A DNA stretch of 64,000 bases from Candidatus Poribacteria bacterium (GTDB lineage Bacteria; Poribacteria; WGA-4E; GCA-2687025): positions 88,092 through 152,091 of the forward strand of contig JABGQA010000050.1 of assembly GCA_018644665.1 (NCBI GenBank). The letters run 5' to 3'. Each line of letters opens with the position of its first letter. Within the stretch, counting starts at the first letter, position 1. Both the position numbers and the translations under genes were made by a program. A model generated the notes under the pieces. It did not search any database, had not been told where the DNA came from, and saw only the letters and a list, made by a program, of their open reading frames with translations. Positions 1-8,097 of the stretch are shown one piece after another.

Positions 1-148
1 CCTCCTTGAACGCGTCCTCAGCCTCGGAGTCCCCCTGATTCTTGTCAGGGTGGTACTTCACGGCCATGCGGCGGTAGGCGCGCTTGATGTCCTCGTCGGA
101 CGCGCCACGCTCTATGCCGAGGACTTCGTACAGATCGCGCGGGGGCAT
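1..148 (-). CDS. dnaJ: Chaperone DnaJ, N-terminal part (truncated by window edge)
   Basis: Reading leftward from an ATG at 148, the first 49 codons encode the start of a J domain: [20 protein letters not shown], then a helix with [16 protein letters not shown]. The HPD tripeptide that stimulates the DnaK ATPase is intact. The gene runs off the left edge, so the Gly/Phe, zinc-finger and C-terminal domains cannot be seen. It lies 23 bp after grpE and is the third gene of a heat-shock operon hrcA-grpE-dnaJ. The J-domain call is secure. That it is full-length DnaJ and not a shorter J protein is inferred from the neighbours. Confidence 0.88.
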   Translation of the reverse strand, partial: MPPRDLYEVLGIERGASDEDIKRAYRRMAVKYHPDKNQGDSEAEDAFKE

Positions 149-171
149 GTAGTGGGGTTCCTCGCGGCGTC

Positions 172-801
172 TCAGGATTCGTCGGCGGGCGCCTCAACGG
201 AGACGATCACGCCTGCGGGTCTCAGCAATCGGTCCTTAAGACGGTAACCCCGCTGGTACTCGGCGGCAACGTGATTCGGCGGCATGTCGTCAACCGGCTG
301 CTGCGCGAGCGCCTCGTGGACGTTGGGGTCGAATGGCTCCCCCACGCCGGGAACGGGCGTCACACCTTCGGCGGTCAGAGCATCGTCGAACTGCTTGAGC
401 ACCATCTCGATGCCCTCGCGGATGCCGTCGAGTTCTGCGTTCTCGCCGGAAGTGGCCTCGTGAGCGCGGGTGAGGCTGTCTCTAACGCCAACCATCTTGC
501 GGGCGAACGACTCGATGCCATACGTGCGGAGTTCTTCGAGCTGGCGTTCCGCGTTGCGACGACGGTTCTCGTAGAACGCCGAGGAACGGGCGAGCTTGTC
601 GTTCTCTTCACGAAGCTCTGCGACTTTAGCTTCGAGTTCCGCCACCGCCGGGTCGGCTTCGTCCTCTACCTCATCCTCACCTTCGGCCTCGGCTTGGGTG
701 TCCGGAGCGCCGACCTCGTGGTGTGCTTGGTCGGGGCTGTCCGCCTCGTCGTCCGCCTCGGGCTCGTCCACGTCGGTTGGCTCGACCGTCTTGTCCGACA
801 T
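172..801 (-). CDS. grpE: Nucleotide exchange factor GrpE
   Basis: A 209-aa protein with a very acidic, low-complexity N-terminal third (many Glu, Asp and Ala), followed by a long coiled coil ([20 protein letters not shown] region) and the GrpE C-terminal beta domain ([21 protein letters not shown], then [17 protein letters not shown]). GrpE releases ADP from DnaK. I chose the ATG at 801 because AAGGAG lies about 12 bases upstream; an in-frame ATG at 855 has a poorer context and overlaps hrcA. It sits 50 bp after hrcA and 23 bp before dnaJ, in the usual heat-shock order. The acidic extension is longer than in E. coli GrpE. Confidence 0.93.
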   Translation of the reverse strand: MSDKTVEPTDVDEPEADDEADSPDQAHHEVGAPDTQAEAEGEDEVEDEADPAVAELEAKVAELREENDKLARSSAFYENRRRNAERQLEELRTYGIESFARKMVGVRDSLTRAHEATSGENAELDGIREGIEMVLKQFDDALTAEGVTPVPGVGEPFDPNVHEALAQQPVDDMPPNHVAAEYQRGYRLKDRLLRPAGVIVSVEAPADES

Positions 802-851
802 GCGTATTCCGTCTCCTTGGCCAGGGTGTCCCGCGGAGCTGCTACGCGGGG

Positions 852-1928
852 TCACTGCAGACCATCGAATTGCTGTGTGATGAGGTCGGCCGTGGCGCCG
901 ACGAGCGGGATGATCTTGGGGTACTGCATGCGCATGGGCCCGATGACGCCCACGACGCCGAACGTGTCGTCGCCGAGGTAGTACGTGGCGGCGACAAAGC
1001 TGCAGCCCTCGAGGCCGAAGCTGGGTATCTCCGTGCCGATGAGCGCGCGCACGTCCTCGCCGCGGAGACGCGCGTCCGTCGCGGCGTCGAAGAGCGTCGC
1101 CAGCGATTTGCGCGATTCAAGGGCCCCGTAGAGCGCGTTCTGTCGACGGCCGTCGAGTTCATCGCCGCCAATGACGTTGCGTACGCCGTCCCAGTACACG
1201 TCCGTGTCGTAGTCGCGCAGGAACGCCGCGCGCGTGACCTCGATCGCCGTGTCCCTGTGCTCGCCGCGGAACCAATCTGACAGGGTCGCCATCTCGGAGG
1301 CGAACGTGCGAATCTCTCGCAGCGTCTTCCCCGCCAGCCGGTCGTTGAGCACGGCGACGACCACGCGCACGGCAGCGGCGTCGAGGTCGGTCTCCGTTGT
1401 GACGATGCGTTGCCGCACTATGCCCGGCTTGAGGATCAGGACTGTCATTAGGTTCCGACCGCCCAACGCGACCAGCTCCAGCCGCTCCAGCACGCGGTCG
1501 CCCGTCTCGCCGCCGATGACGACGCCGATGTACTGCGATAGCTGCGACAGCAACTGACAGGTCGATCGGAAGAGGCTTTCCCACTGATCGGGCGCGAGAT
1601 CGCGGTAGCGCGTGAGGAGGCGCTTGCGGACATCACTCGTAGGGGCGCCGGCGTCCGGCTGCGATTGCAGCAACCCGTCGACGTAGACGCGGTAGCCCAT
1701 CTGGCTTGGAACCCGCCCGGACGAGGTGTGGGGCTGATGTAGGTAGCCCATCTCCTCGAGCTGCGCCATCGCGTTGCGTACGGTGGCAGAACTCACGTCC
1801 CACCCGGCCCACTCGACCAAGGTCCGCGAGCCCACGGGCTCAGCGGTGGCGATGTAGCGATCTACGGTCGCTTCCAGCACCTGACGCTGGCGAGGCGTGA
1901 GCGCCGTGTCATGCTCGTGGAGAGCCAT
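852..1928 (-). CDS. hrcA: Heat-inducible transcription repressor HrcA
   Basis: A 358-aa protein. Residues about 8-75 form the winged-helix DNA-binding domain (LTPRQRQVLEATVDRYIATA, then SSATVRNAMAQLEEMGYLHQPHTSSGRVPS), followed by the dimerisation and inserted domains typical of HrcA. In most bacteria it binds the CIRCE inverted repeat in front of heat-shock operons and is kept folded by GroEL. It is the first gene of hrcA-grpE-dnaJ. A GGAGGAC ribosome-binding site lies 9 bases before the ATG. I found no CIRCE-like repeat in the 76 bp upstream, so its operator may be diverged or lie elsewhere. Confidence 0.94.
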   Translation of the reverse strand: MALHEHDTALTPRQRQVLEATVDRYIATAEPVGSRTLVEWAGWDVSSATVRNAMAQLEEMGYLHQPHTSSGRVPSQMGYRVYVDGLLQSQPDAGAPTSDVRKRLLTRYRDLAPDQWESLFRSTCQLLSQLSQYIGVVIGGETGDRVLERLELVALGGRNLMTVLILKPGIVRQRIVTTETDLDAAAVRVVVAVLNDRLAGKTLREIRTFASEMATLSDWFRGEHRDTAIEVTRAAFLRDYDTDVYWDGVRNVIGGDELDGRRQNALYGALESRKSLATLFDAATDARLRGEDVRALIGTEIPSFGLEGCSFVAATYYLGDDTFGVVGVIGPMRMQYPKIIPLVGATADLITQQFDGLQ

Positions 1929-2004
1929 GTGACCCCGTCCTCCGCGCGTGGGGCCCCTAGTTGTGGGGCGGCCTCAGTACCGTATCACGCGGCTCCGAAG
2001 ACCG

Positions 2005-3045
2005 TCAAGATGCCGCCGACGGGTTCTCCCAGACCTCCGCGATCTCGACGCGCGCGCCATCTCGCGACGCGGACAGGTAAGCGGCGTCCACCATCGCCAT
2101 CGTCTGGAGGTTGTCGAGCCCGCTGTGCATGGGCTCGCCGCCCCCGTCGACGGCCTCGAGGAGGCCGCGCATACTCCGACCCATGGTGTGCGCCATGGCT
2201 TCCTTCAGCCGGTACGCGGTGGTCTCGACTCCGCCGTCCGAGCGCTCCACGCGGAGCGTGGCGTCTCCGTCGACGATGGCCTGTTTCGTCGAGAGGATCG
2301 AGCCACTCACTCCATCCACTCGCAGGCGGCACTCAGGCACGCGCGGCGAGTGCCAATTCGAGACCATCGTGCCGACGGCGCCGCCCTCGAACTGTACCGT
2401 GAGCGAGGCGAACGTCTCGCCCGCGACATCGGCGTTCCAGGCCCGCGTCGGGCAGACGACCGACACTGGCGGCTTGCCCGCGATCCACCGCAGCTTGTCG
2501 AGGAGGTGGATGCTGAAGATGCTGATCTCAAGGCGCTTCTCCGTGGCGCGCCACCCCCCTACGGTCGTCCGATTCTGGAACTGGTCGTGTGCGATGAAGC
2601 GCACGTCGCCGATGGCGCCGGCTGTGACGAGTTCGTGCGTCCGCAACGCGTCCGGCATGAACCGGAGTTCGTGGTTGACGGCGATGCGCGCTCCGCCATC
2701 CTCGGCGGCGTCCAGAAACGAGATGGCGTCACCGAGACACTCCCCGAACGGCTTCTCGACTAGCATGTGGATGCCGCGTTCCGCCGCCGGGCCGATCACC
2801 TCGTGCCGCACGGCCGGCGGCGTCAACAGCGCGATCACATCGACCTCGCCCGACCGGATCAACTCGTCGGTCGTCTCGAAGCGCAGCGCCACGTCGTGCC
2901 GGTCGCAGAAGCTGTTCAATCGCGCGCGGTCGGGGTCGCATCCCGCGACGACGCTTCCCAAGTCCCCCAAGACGGCCCTGTAACCGTTGGCGTGCACGCG
3001 CGCGATGCCGCCCGTGCCGATGATCCCTATGCGGTGTTCCGGCAT
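2005..3045 (-). CDS. Gfo/Idh/MocA family oxidoreductase
   Basis: A 346-aa NAD(P)-dependent sugar or cyclitol dehydrogenase-like protein. The N-terminal Rossmann fold starts with IGIIGTGGIARVHANGY and contains the EKPFGE motif whose Lys is usually catalytic (LVEKPFGECLGDAI). The C-terminal half is the alpha/beta domain that binds substrate. The ATG at 3045 has AGAGGA about 8 bases upstream; an upstream in-frame ATG at 3093 lacks this. It is the last gene of the minus-strand catabolic run that includes a sulfatase and a sugar-acid dehydratase, so a sugar-derived substrate is likely. The substrate cannot be read from sequence. Confidence 0.87.
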   Translation of the reverse strand: MPEHRIGIIGTGGIARVHANGYRAVLGDLGSVVAGCDPDRARLNSFCDRHDVALRFETTDELIRSGEVDVIALLTPPAVRHEVIGPAAERGIHMLVEKPFGECLGDAISFLDAAEDGGARIAVNHELRFMPDALRTHELVTAGAIGDVRFIAHDQFQNRTTVGGWRATEKRLEISIFSIHLLDKLRWIAGKPPVSVVCPTRAWNADVAGETFASLTVQFEGGAVGTMVSNWHSPRVPECRLRVDGVSGSILSTKQAIVDGDATLRVERSDGGVETTAYRLKEAMAHTMGRSMRGLLEAVDGGGEPMHSGLDNLQTMAMVDAAYLSASRDGARVEIAEVWENPSAAS

Positions 3046-3147
3046 TGGCTGTCCTCTCGTTGCGTGATGTCGCGCGGGGCTCATCGGCCGCATACTGATT
3101 CGACGTGTCGACGACGTTACGTCCGGCCGCCGCGCGATGCCGGGCCG

Positions 3148-4485
3148 CTAACCACGCCGTGACCGCTCGAGGGCATCGGCCAGTCTCCGCGCAACGGCGC
3201 CAGGCGCGGCTGCTACGGGCAGGCAATCGAGTTCCTGCGGGTCCGCGCGCAGGTCGTATAGCTCGTCGGGCGCATTCTCCCGCGCGATCATCTTCCACCG
3301 GCCGTCGAACGCCACGCGCCATTCGCCGAGCCCCGACCGGACTACGTCTCGCGCGCCGGGGCCGTCGTGCTCGAGCGCGCCTCGGAGCGACACACTTTCC
3401 ATGTCGTCAGGCGGCCGGACTCCCGCATATGCGAGGAACGTCGAGGCCAAATCCAGGATCGTGGTCGGCTCCCGGCGTACCGCGCCCGGTGCCACGCCCG
3501 GCCCAGCGACGATCAAGGGCACCCCCACGGACGGCTGGTACGGTGCGCTCTTCCCCCAACGCCCGCGCTCCCCGAGCATCTCGCCGTGATCCGAGCTGAA
3601 CACGATGACCGTGTTGTCGAGCTCGCCGCGTCGTTCGAGTTCGGTCACGTACCGCCCGACCCAGGTGTCGATGTTCTCGACCATCGCCGCGTAATTGCGA
3701 CGCACCTCCTGATGCGCGCGCGCATCCCCGGCGGCGCACGGCGTGGGCGGCGGGAACTGGATACCCGCGTACAGGTGGCGCATGCCCGCCGTGATGTCCC
3801 AGGGGTTGTGTGGGCCCGCGAAGTTCACTTGCAGGAACCACGGCGTGCCCGACGGCGCGGCGTCGAGGAGGTTCAGACCGTTCCGGCCGATCCAGTTGTC
3901 GCAGTAGTCCTCGTCGGACAGGGGCGTCGGGAACGCAGACCGGGCGCCCCGCGCGGCGAAATCCGCGACGTGCGCCTGCCGCTCGCCGCGTTCCTCCAGG
4001 TACCGCATATAGGGGCCGCGTGGCGTCTCCCGGCCGCTGTTGACGCCGTCGTACTTGCCCTCGTTGTTGACGCCGTCGGAGAACCCCCACTCCGCGAGAT
4101 TCCGCTTGCCATCGGGCCCCCAAGCGTCACGACCGGCGATACAGTCGCCCTTGTTCAGATCGAACTTGCCGCACCCCATGACGTGGTAGCCGGCGTCACG
4201 CAGCAGACCGTACACGGAGGGTCGGTCGAAGGGCAGGTTGTCGGGGTTCCCACGCACGGGGCTCGCGTCGTATTCCAGTCCCAACGCAAGACACGCGCGG
4301 CTGGGAGCGCACAGCGGCGACGGGCACACCGCGTTTGTGAACGTGGCGCCGCGCGCGCGCAGCGCGTCCAGGTTGGGCGTGCGGAGGGGCGCGGACGAGT
4401 CTTGCCCGGCCCAGTCGTGTCGCAGTTGGTCGGGGAACAGGAACAGGATGTTGGGGCGGCCGTCCCTGGCGCGTTGGTCTGACAC
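3148..4485 (-). CDS. Sulfatase (alkaline-phosphatase superfamily, formylglycine type)
   Basis: A 445-aa type I sulfatase that should hydrolyse sulfate esters. The signature C59-A-P-S-R63 (in SPLCAPSRACL) carries the Cys that is converted to formylglycine, and the metal-binding N terminus reads PNILFLFPDQLRHDW. A second metal motif, SSDHGEMLGERGRWGKS, lies in the C-terminal half. There is no clear signal peptide, so a cytoplasmic location is possible. It starts with GTG at 4485, two bases after the stop of the preceding dehydrogenase, which implies co-transcription. Activity requires a formylglycine-generating enzyme; the only FGE-fold protein in this window (46390-47259) lacks the required cysteines. 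Confidence 0.88.
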   Translation of the reverse strand: MSDQRARDGRPNILFLFPDQLRHDWAGQDSSAPLRTPNLDALRARGATFTNAVCPSPLCAPSRACLALGLEYDASPVRGNPDNLPFDRPSVYGLLRDAGYHVMGCGKFDLNKGDCIAGRDAWGPDGKRNLAEWGFSDGVNNEGKYDGVNSGRETPRGPYMRYLEERGERQAHVADFAARGARSAFPTPLSDEDYCDNWIGRNGLNLLDAAPSGTPWFLQVNFAGPHNPWDITAGMRHLYAGIQFPPPTPCAAGDARAHQEVRRNYAAMVENIDTWVGRYVTELERRGELDNTVIVFSSDHGEMLGERGRWGKSAPYQPSVGVPLIVAGPGVAPGAVRREPTTILDLASTFLAYAGVRPPDDMESVSLRGALEHDGPGARDVVRSGLGEWRVAFDGRWKMIARENAPDELYDLRADPQELDCLPVAAAPGAVARRLADALERSRRG

Positions 4486-4487
4486 GG

Positions 4488-5435
4488 TCAGAATCCCAGG
4501 TCCTTGCGCACGACGTTGAGCAGCGGCTCACCGGCCACATAGCGCGTGAGGTTCTCGCAGAACAGCTCTACGAGACGTCCGATACGATTCTGCGAACGCG
4601 ACGCTGCGTGCGGAGTCAGGATGACGTTGGGCAGGTCCCACAACGGGCTGTCCTCGGGGAGCGGCTCGATTTCGGTGACGTCGAGGCCGGCCCCAGCGAT
4701 CCGCTCCTCGCGCAGGACTTCGATCAGCGCGGCCTCGTCGACGATCGGCCCGCGCGCGCAGTTGACGAAGTACGCGGTTGGCTTCATGGCCGCCAGCTTG
4801 TCGGCGTCCACGAGCCCGCGCGTCTCCGGCGTAAGCGGACACGAGACGAGGACCGCGTCTGCGCGGCCCATCGCGTCGCGCAGGCCGGAGATGGGTAGCA
4901 GCTCGTCCACATCAACCGGCTTGTCCGTGCGGAAGGCATCCACGGCGATGACGTGCATGCTGAAGCCCTTCGCCCGCTCCGCGATGTGCGTGCCGATGCC
5001 GCCCATCCCAATCACACAGAGCGTGAAGCCCTGGATGTCGACGACTTCCGGCTGGGGCGCCTTCCAGTTCTTGTGTGGCTTCCTGGGTATGAACCCGTGG
5101 AACCCTCTCGCCAGCGCGAGTAGCATCGCGAAGGAATGGTCCGCGACCTGGGGCCCGAACGACCGCGCGCCGTTCGTGAGGATGACGCCCGGGTCCATGA
5201 GCGCGGGGAACAGGTGGCGGTCGACCCCGGCGCTCCAGGTGTGCACCCACTTCACGTTGGGAAGGTGCTCACACGCGCGCTCGGTGACGTAGCCGTAGTA
5301 GACATCGGCGTCGCTGCCCTGTTCAGCGAGTTCCTCGCGGTCTTCGAGGAACACCACGTCGTTCTCCGGGCCGGCGGCGTCCACGATCGACCGACGCAGC
5401 TCGTCCGGCACCCGGTCCCCTACGAGTATCTTCAC
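4488..5435 (-). CDS. D-isomer specific 2-hydroxyacid dehydrogenase
   Basis: A 315-aa NAD-dependent dehydrogenase of the D-lactate/glyoxylate/phosphoglycerate dehydrogenase family. The nucleotide-binding motif is VIGMGGIGTHIAERAKGF. The family signatures follow: the Arg of NCARGPIVDEAAL, Glu in the LDVTEIEPLPEDSPLW segment, and His in NVILTPHAAS. These correspond to the catalytic Arg-Glu-His set. The start is GTG at 5435, with GGAGG upstream. It lies in an operon between an amidase (30 bp upstream) and a sulfatase (2 bp downstream), so it may reduce or oxidise a keto/hydroxy acid derived from the dehydratase encoded at 6931-8079. That role is inference. Confidence 0.88.
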   Translation of the reverse strand: MKILVGDRVPDELRRSIVDAAGPENDVVFLEDREELAEQGSDADVYYGYVTERACEHLPNVKWVHTWSAGVDRHLFPALMDPGVILTNGARSFGPQVADHSFAMLLALARGFHGFIPRKPHKNWKAPQPEVVDIQGFTLCVIGMGGIGTHIAERAKGFSMHVIAVDAFRTDKPVDVDELLPISGLRDAMGRADAVLVSCPLTPETRGLVDADKLAAMKPTAYFVNCARGPIVDEAALIEVLREERIAGAGLDVTEIEPLPEDSPLWDLPNVILTPHAASRSQNRIGRLVELFCENLTRYVAGEPLLNVVRKDLGF

Positions 5436-5465
5436 GAAGCAGCCTTCCCTCCCGCGCTCGCGCGC

Positions 5466-6941
5466 CTAGTGATGTCGTGGACGACCCAGCGGCCCAACGA
5501 ACTCCGTCAGACGCGCGACGAAACCCAACAGCTCCATGTCGCCCCACCGGCGTCCGACAGCCTGTACGCCAATCGGCAGGCCGTCCGGCGATAAAGACAC
5601 CGGAGCCGTCACCGCCGGGTGCCCCGTGAGATTGCACGGCGTCGTATACCCGAGGCCGACCGTCCAGTAAGTCTCGTCGCGCCCGTCGACCGGGATCGGC
5701 TCGCCGGTCGGCCAATGCGCGATGGCCGTGGTCAGCGACGTCGGCATCAGGAGCACGTCGACCTCTTCCAGCAGCCGGTCGAGCGATTCCGAATACCGGT
5801 CACGGGCCGTCAGCGTGGCTGCGAAGGCCCGGTTGTCCGCGTCCAGCCCACGATGCGCGCCACGCAGCAGAGCATCCTCGGAGTCGGGCGCGATGCGCAA
5901 CTGCTCGCGGAACTCCTCCCGCGACGCGTCGTCCATGCCCGACCCTAGCTCCGCGTAACCGAGCTCGGCCCATGTCTCCATGAGCGGCGCGAACTCCCAG
6001 CCTCCCGGCAGAGCCTCACGAACGTCGCACCCGATGTTCGAGAGACCCGCAGCCAGCGCCGTCATCGACGCCGCAATGTCCCCTGCCGGTTTGGCGCCCG
6101 GCAGTTCAGGCATGCAGGCGACGCTGTAGGACGACAGCGCGCACACGGGCGCCTCATCGAGCGGGACGGGGGGTATCTCGCGCGCCAACCTGTCTGGCCC
6201 GGCGATGAGCCGTAGCGCCAGGGCGACGTCCTCGGCCGCCCGCGCGATCGGTCCCGGTTGCGACATGTGGCGCACGGAGCGGGGCGGCGCGGGCAGGCCC
6301 TTCGCGCGGCCGGCGCCCGACGCGAGGAATTCGGTGGGCTTGATGGCGAAGACGCCCGAGTAGTGCGCCGGCACGCGGATAGACCCGGCGAAATCCCCGC
6401 CCAGTTCGAGGGGAACCATTCCCGAAGAGACCGCCGCCACGCTCCCGCCTGACGATCCACCGGGCGTGCGAGTCAGATCCCACGGGTTGTTCGTGCGGCC
6501 GAACAGGTCGTTCTCGCACTGGTAGTTGAGTCCGAACGGCGGCATGTTCGTCTTGCCGAGCAGGATCGCCCCCGCGCCCAGCAGCCTGGCGACGGGCGTT
6601 GCATCGTAGTCCGGCACGTTGTCCGCGAGGCTCGGATGGCCGGACGTAGCCCTGACACCGACCGTGGCGAACGCGTCCTTCACCGTGATGGGAACGCCGT
6701 GAAGCGGCCCCCACGGCTCTCCGCGGGCAAGGGCAGCATCCGCGTCCCGGGCGCGGTCCAACGCCGTCTCAGCACAGAGCGTCACGACCGCGTTGATCGC
6801 CCCGTTCACCCGCTCGATTTGGGCGAGGTGCGCCTGCACGGTCTCGACTGCCGACGCTTCGCGGCGACGGATCGCGCCCGCCAGGTCTGTCGCCGTACGG
6901 TGTATCAAGCTGCTCAGCGTCGCGCTCCCTTCACCAATCAC
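5466..6941 (-). CDS. Amidase signature family hydrolase
   Basis: A 491-aa amidase signature enzyme. The Ser-cisSer-Lys triad is visible: K88 in ITVKDA, S163 in GGSSGGS and S187 in [11 protein letters not shown], with the 24-residue spacing usual for the two serines. It hydrolyses a carboxamide; the substrate is unknown. The start appears to be GTG at 6941, which overlaps the upstream dehydratase gene by 11 bp and suggests translational coupling; a TTG 12 codons in is an alternative. It is not GatA by context, because no gatB or gatC is nearby. Within a carbohydrate-degradation run it could remove an N-acyl or amide group from an amino sugar acid. Confidence 0.86.
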   Translation of the reverse strand: MIGEGSATLSSLIHRTATDLAGAIRRREASAVETVQAHLAQIERVNGAINAVVTLCAETALDRARDADAALARGEPWGPLHGVPITVKDAFATVGVRATSGHPSLADNVPDYDATPVARLLGAGAILLGKTNMPPFGLNYQCENDLFGRTNNPWDLTRTPGGSSGGSVAAVSSGMVPLELGGDFAGSIRVPAHYSGVFAIKPTEFLASGAGRAKGLPAPPRSVRHMSQPGPIARAAEDVALALRLIAGPDRLAREIPPVPLDEAPVCALSSYSVACMPELPGAKPAGDIAASMTALAAGLSNIGCDVREALPGGWEFAPLMETWAELGYAELGSGMDDASREEFREQLRIAPDSEDALLRGAHRGLDADNRAFAATLTARDRYSESLDRLLEEVDVLLMPTSLTTAIAHWPTGEPIPVDGRDETYWTVGLGYTTPCNLTGHPAVTAPVSLSPDGLPIGVQAVGRRWGDMELLGFVARLTEFVGPLGRPRHH

Positions 6942-8079
6942 GAACCGACCCGTCCAGCGCGCGGAGCTTCGGTTGCCGGCGCGCGCGGAACGGCTCCGCC
7001 GCAGCGGCCGACTCGTCGAGTTCGATGCCCAGGCCCGGCCCAGCTAGCGGAAGGGCGTATCCCGCCTCCACGTCGGGGAACGGCCGCGTCATCTTCGATT
7101 CGGCCGCCGGCTCGCGGTTTATCCAGGGCGCCTCGAGCATCACCACGTTCGCAACCGACAGCGCCGCATGCATGCTCGCCGCCGTGCCCAAGGGACCGGC
7201 GTTGTTGTGCAGCACGACGCCGATGTAGTTCGTCTCCGCCATCGCGGCTATCTTGCGTAGCTCCGTGATGCCGCCGCAGTGGCAGATGTCCGGGCGGATG
7301 TAGTTGACGTAGCTACCGTCGATCAGCTCTCGGTAGTCCCACTTGTTGTGGTAGCGCTCGCCCGATGCCAACGGCAGCGCCGTCTTCGCGCGCACCTGTG
7401 CCATCGCCGCCGGATTCTCGTGGCGGATCGGGTCTTCGATGAAGAACGGTCGGTAGGGTCGAACGCGCTCCGCGAGTTGGATCACCCACTCGGGGTCGTA
7501 GCGGCCGTGACACTCGATGAGGATGTCGATGCCATCACCGACGGCTTCGCGGATCGCGGCCGTGAATTCCACCTGCTGGTCGACGGCCATCTGATGGTCG
7601 TGGACTTCCTCGCGGTCGTACGCGTGGAATCCGCGGAAGCGTATCGCGGTGATGCCGCGCGACGCGCGTTCGCGGGCGTTGGCGGCCATCTCCTCTGCTG
7701 TGTCACCCGTCACGTGGCCATAGAGACGCACTTTGGTCCTGGCCAGGCCGCCGAGCAGCTCGTACACCGGGACGTCGAGCGCCTTGCCCTTGATGTCCCA
7801 GAGAGCCATGTCGATGCCCGCGATCGCCGCGCCTGTCACCGGCCCGCCGCGCATGAACAGCGTGCGGAAGCATGCCTGCCACAGGTGCTCGATGCGCCGC
7901 GGATCCTCGCCGATCAGGTACGGGCGCAGGTCGTCCAGCATTCCCGCGACGGCCTGCGGGAAGAAGTGGATGGTCGCTTCGCCGTAGCCGGTGATGCCCG
8001 CGTCCGTGTCGATCACGACGAACAGGGCGGGACTGCCGAGCTCCGTCGTCAGGTGGTAGCGGATGTCGGTGATGGTCAT
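6931..8079 (-). CDS. Mandelate racemase/enolase-superfamily sugar-acid dehydratase
   Basis: A 382-aa enolase-superfamily enzyme. The capping domain (residues 1-115) is followed by a TIM barrel with metal ligands E189 (ILIECHGR), E215 (FFIEDP) and E241 (LASGERY), and His291 in VLHNNAGPLG. This layout resembles galactonate/mannonate dehydratases, which remove water from an aldonic acid to give a 2-keto-3-deoxy acid. The metal ligand at 189 is Glu where DgoD has Asp, so it is a different subgroup from the DgoD at 50714. A GGAGGG ribosome-binding site precedes the ATG at 8079. It follows the large glycosidase-like gene by 18 bp and overlaps the amidase by 11 bp. Confidence 0.87.
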   Translation of the reverse strand: MTITDIRYHLTTELGSPALFVVIDTDAGITGYGEATIHFFPQAVAGMLDDLRPYLIGEDPRRIEHLWQACFRTLFMRGGPVTGAAIAGIDMALWDIKGKALDVPVYELLGGLARTKVRLYGHVTGDTAEEMAANARERASRGITAIRFRGFHAYDREEVHDHQMAVDQQVEFTAAIREAVGDGIDILIECHGRYDPEWVIQLAERVRPYRPFFIEDPIRHENPAAMAQVRAKTALPLASGERYHNKWDYRELIDGSYVNYIRPDICHCGGITELRKIAAMAETNYIGVVLHNNAGPLGTAASMHAALSVANVVMLEAPWINREPAAESKMTRPFPDVEAGYALPLAGPGLGIELDESAAAAEPFRARRQPKLRALDGSVRDW

Positions 8080-8097
8080 CGCGGCCCTCCAACGCGG

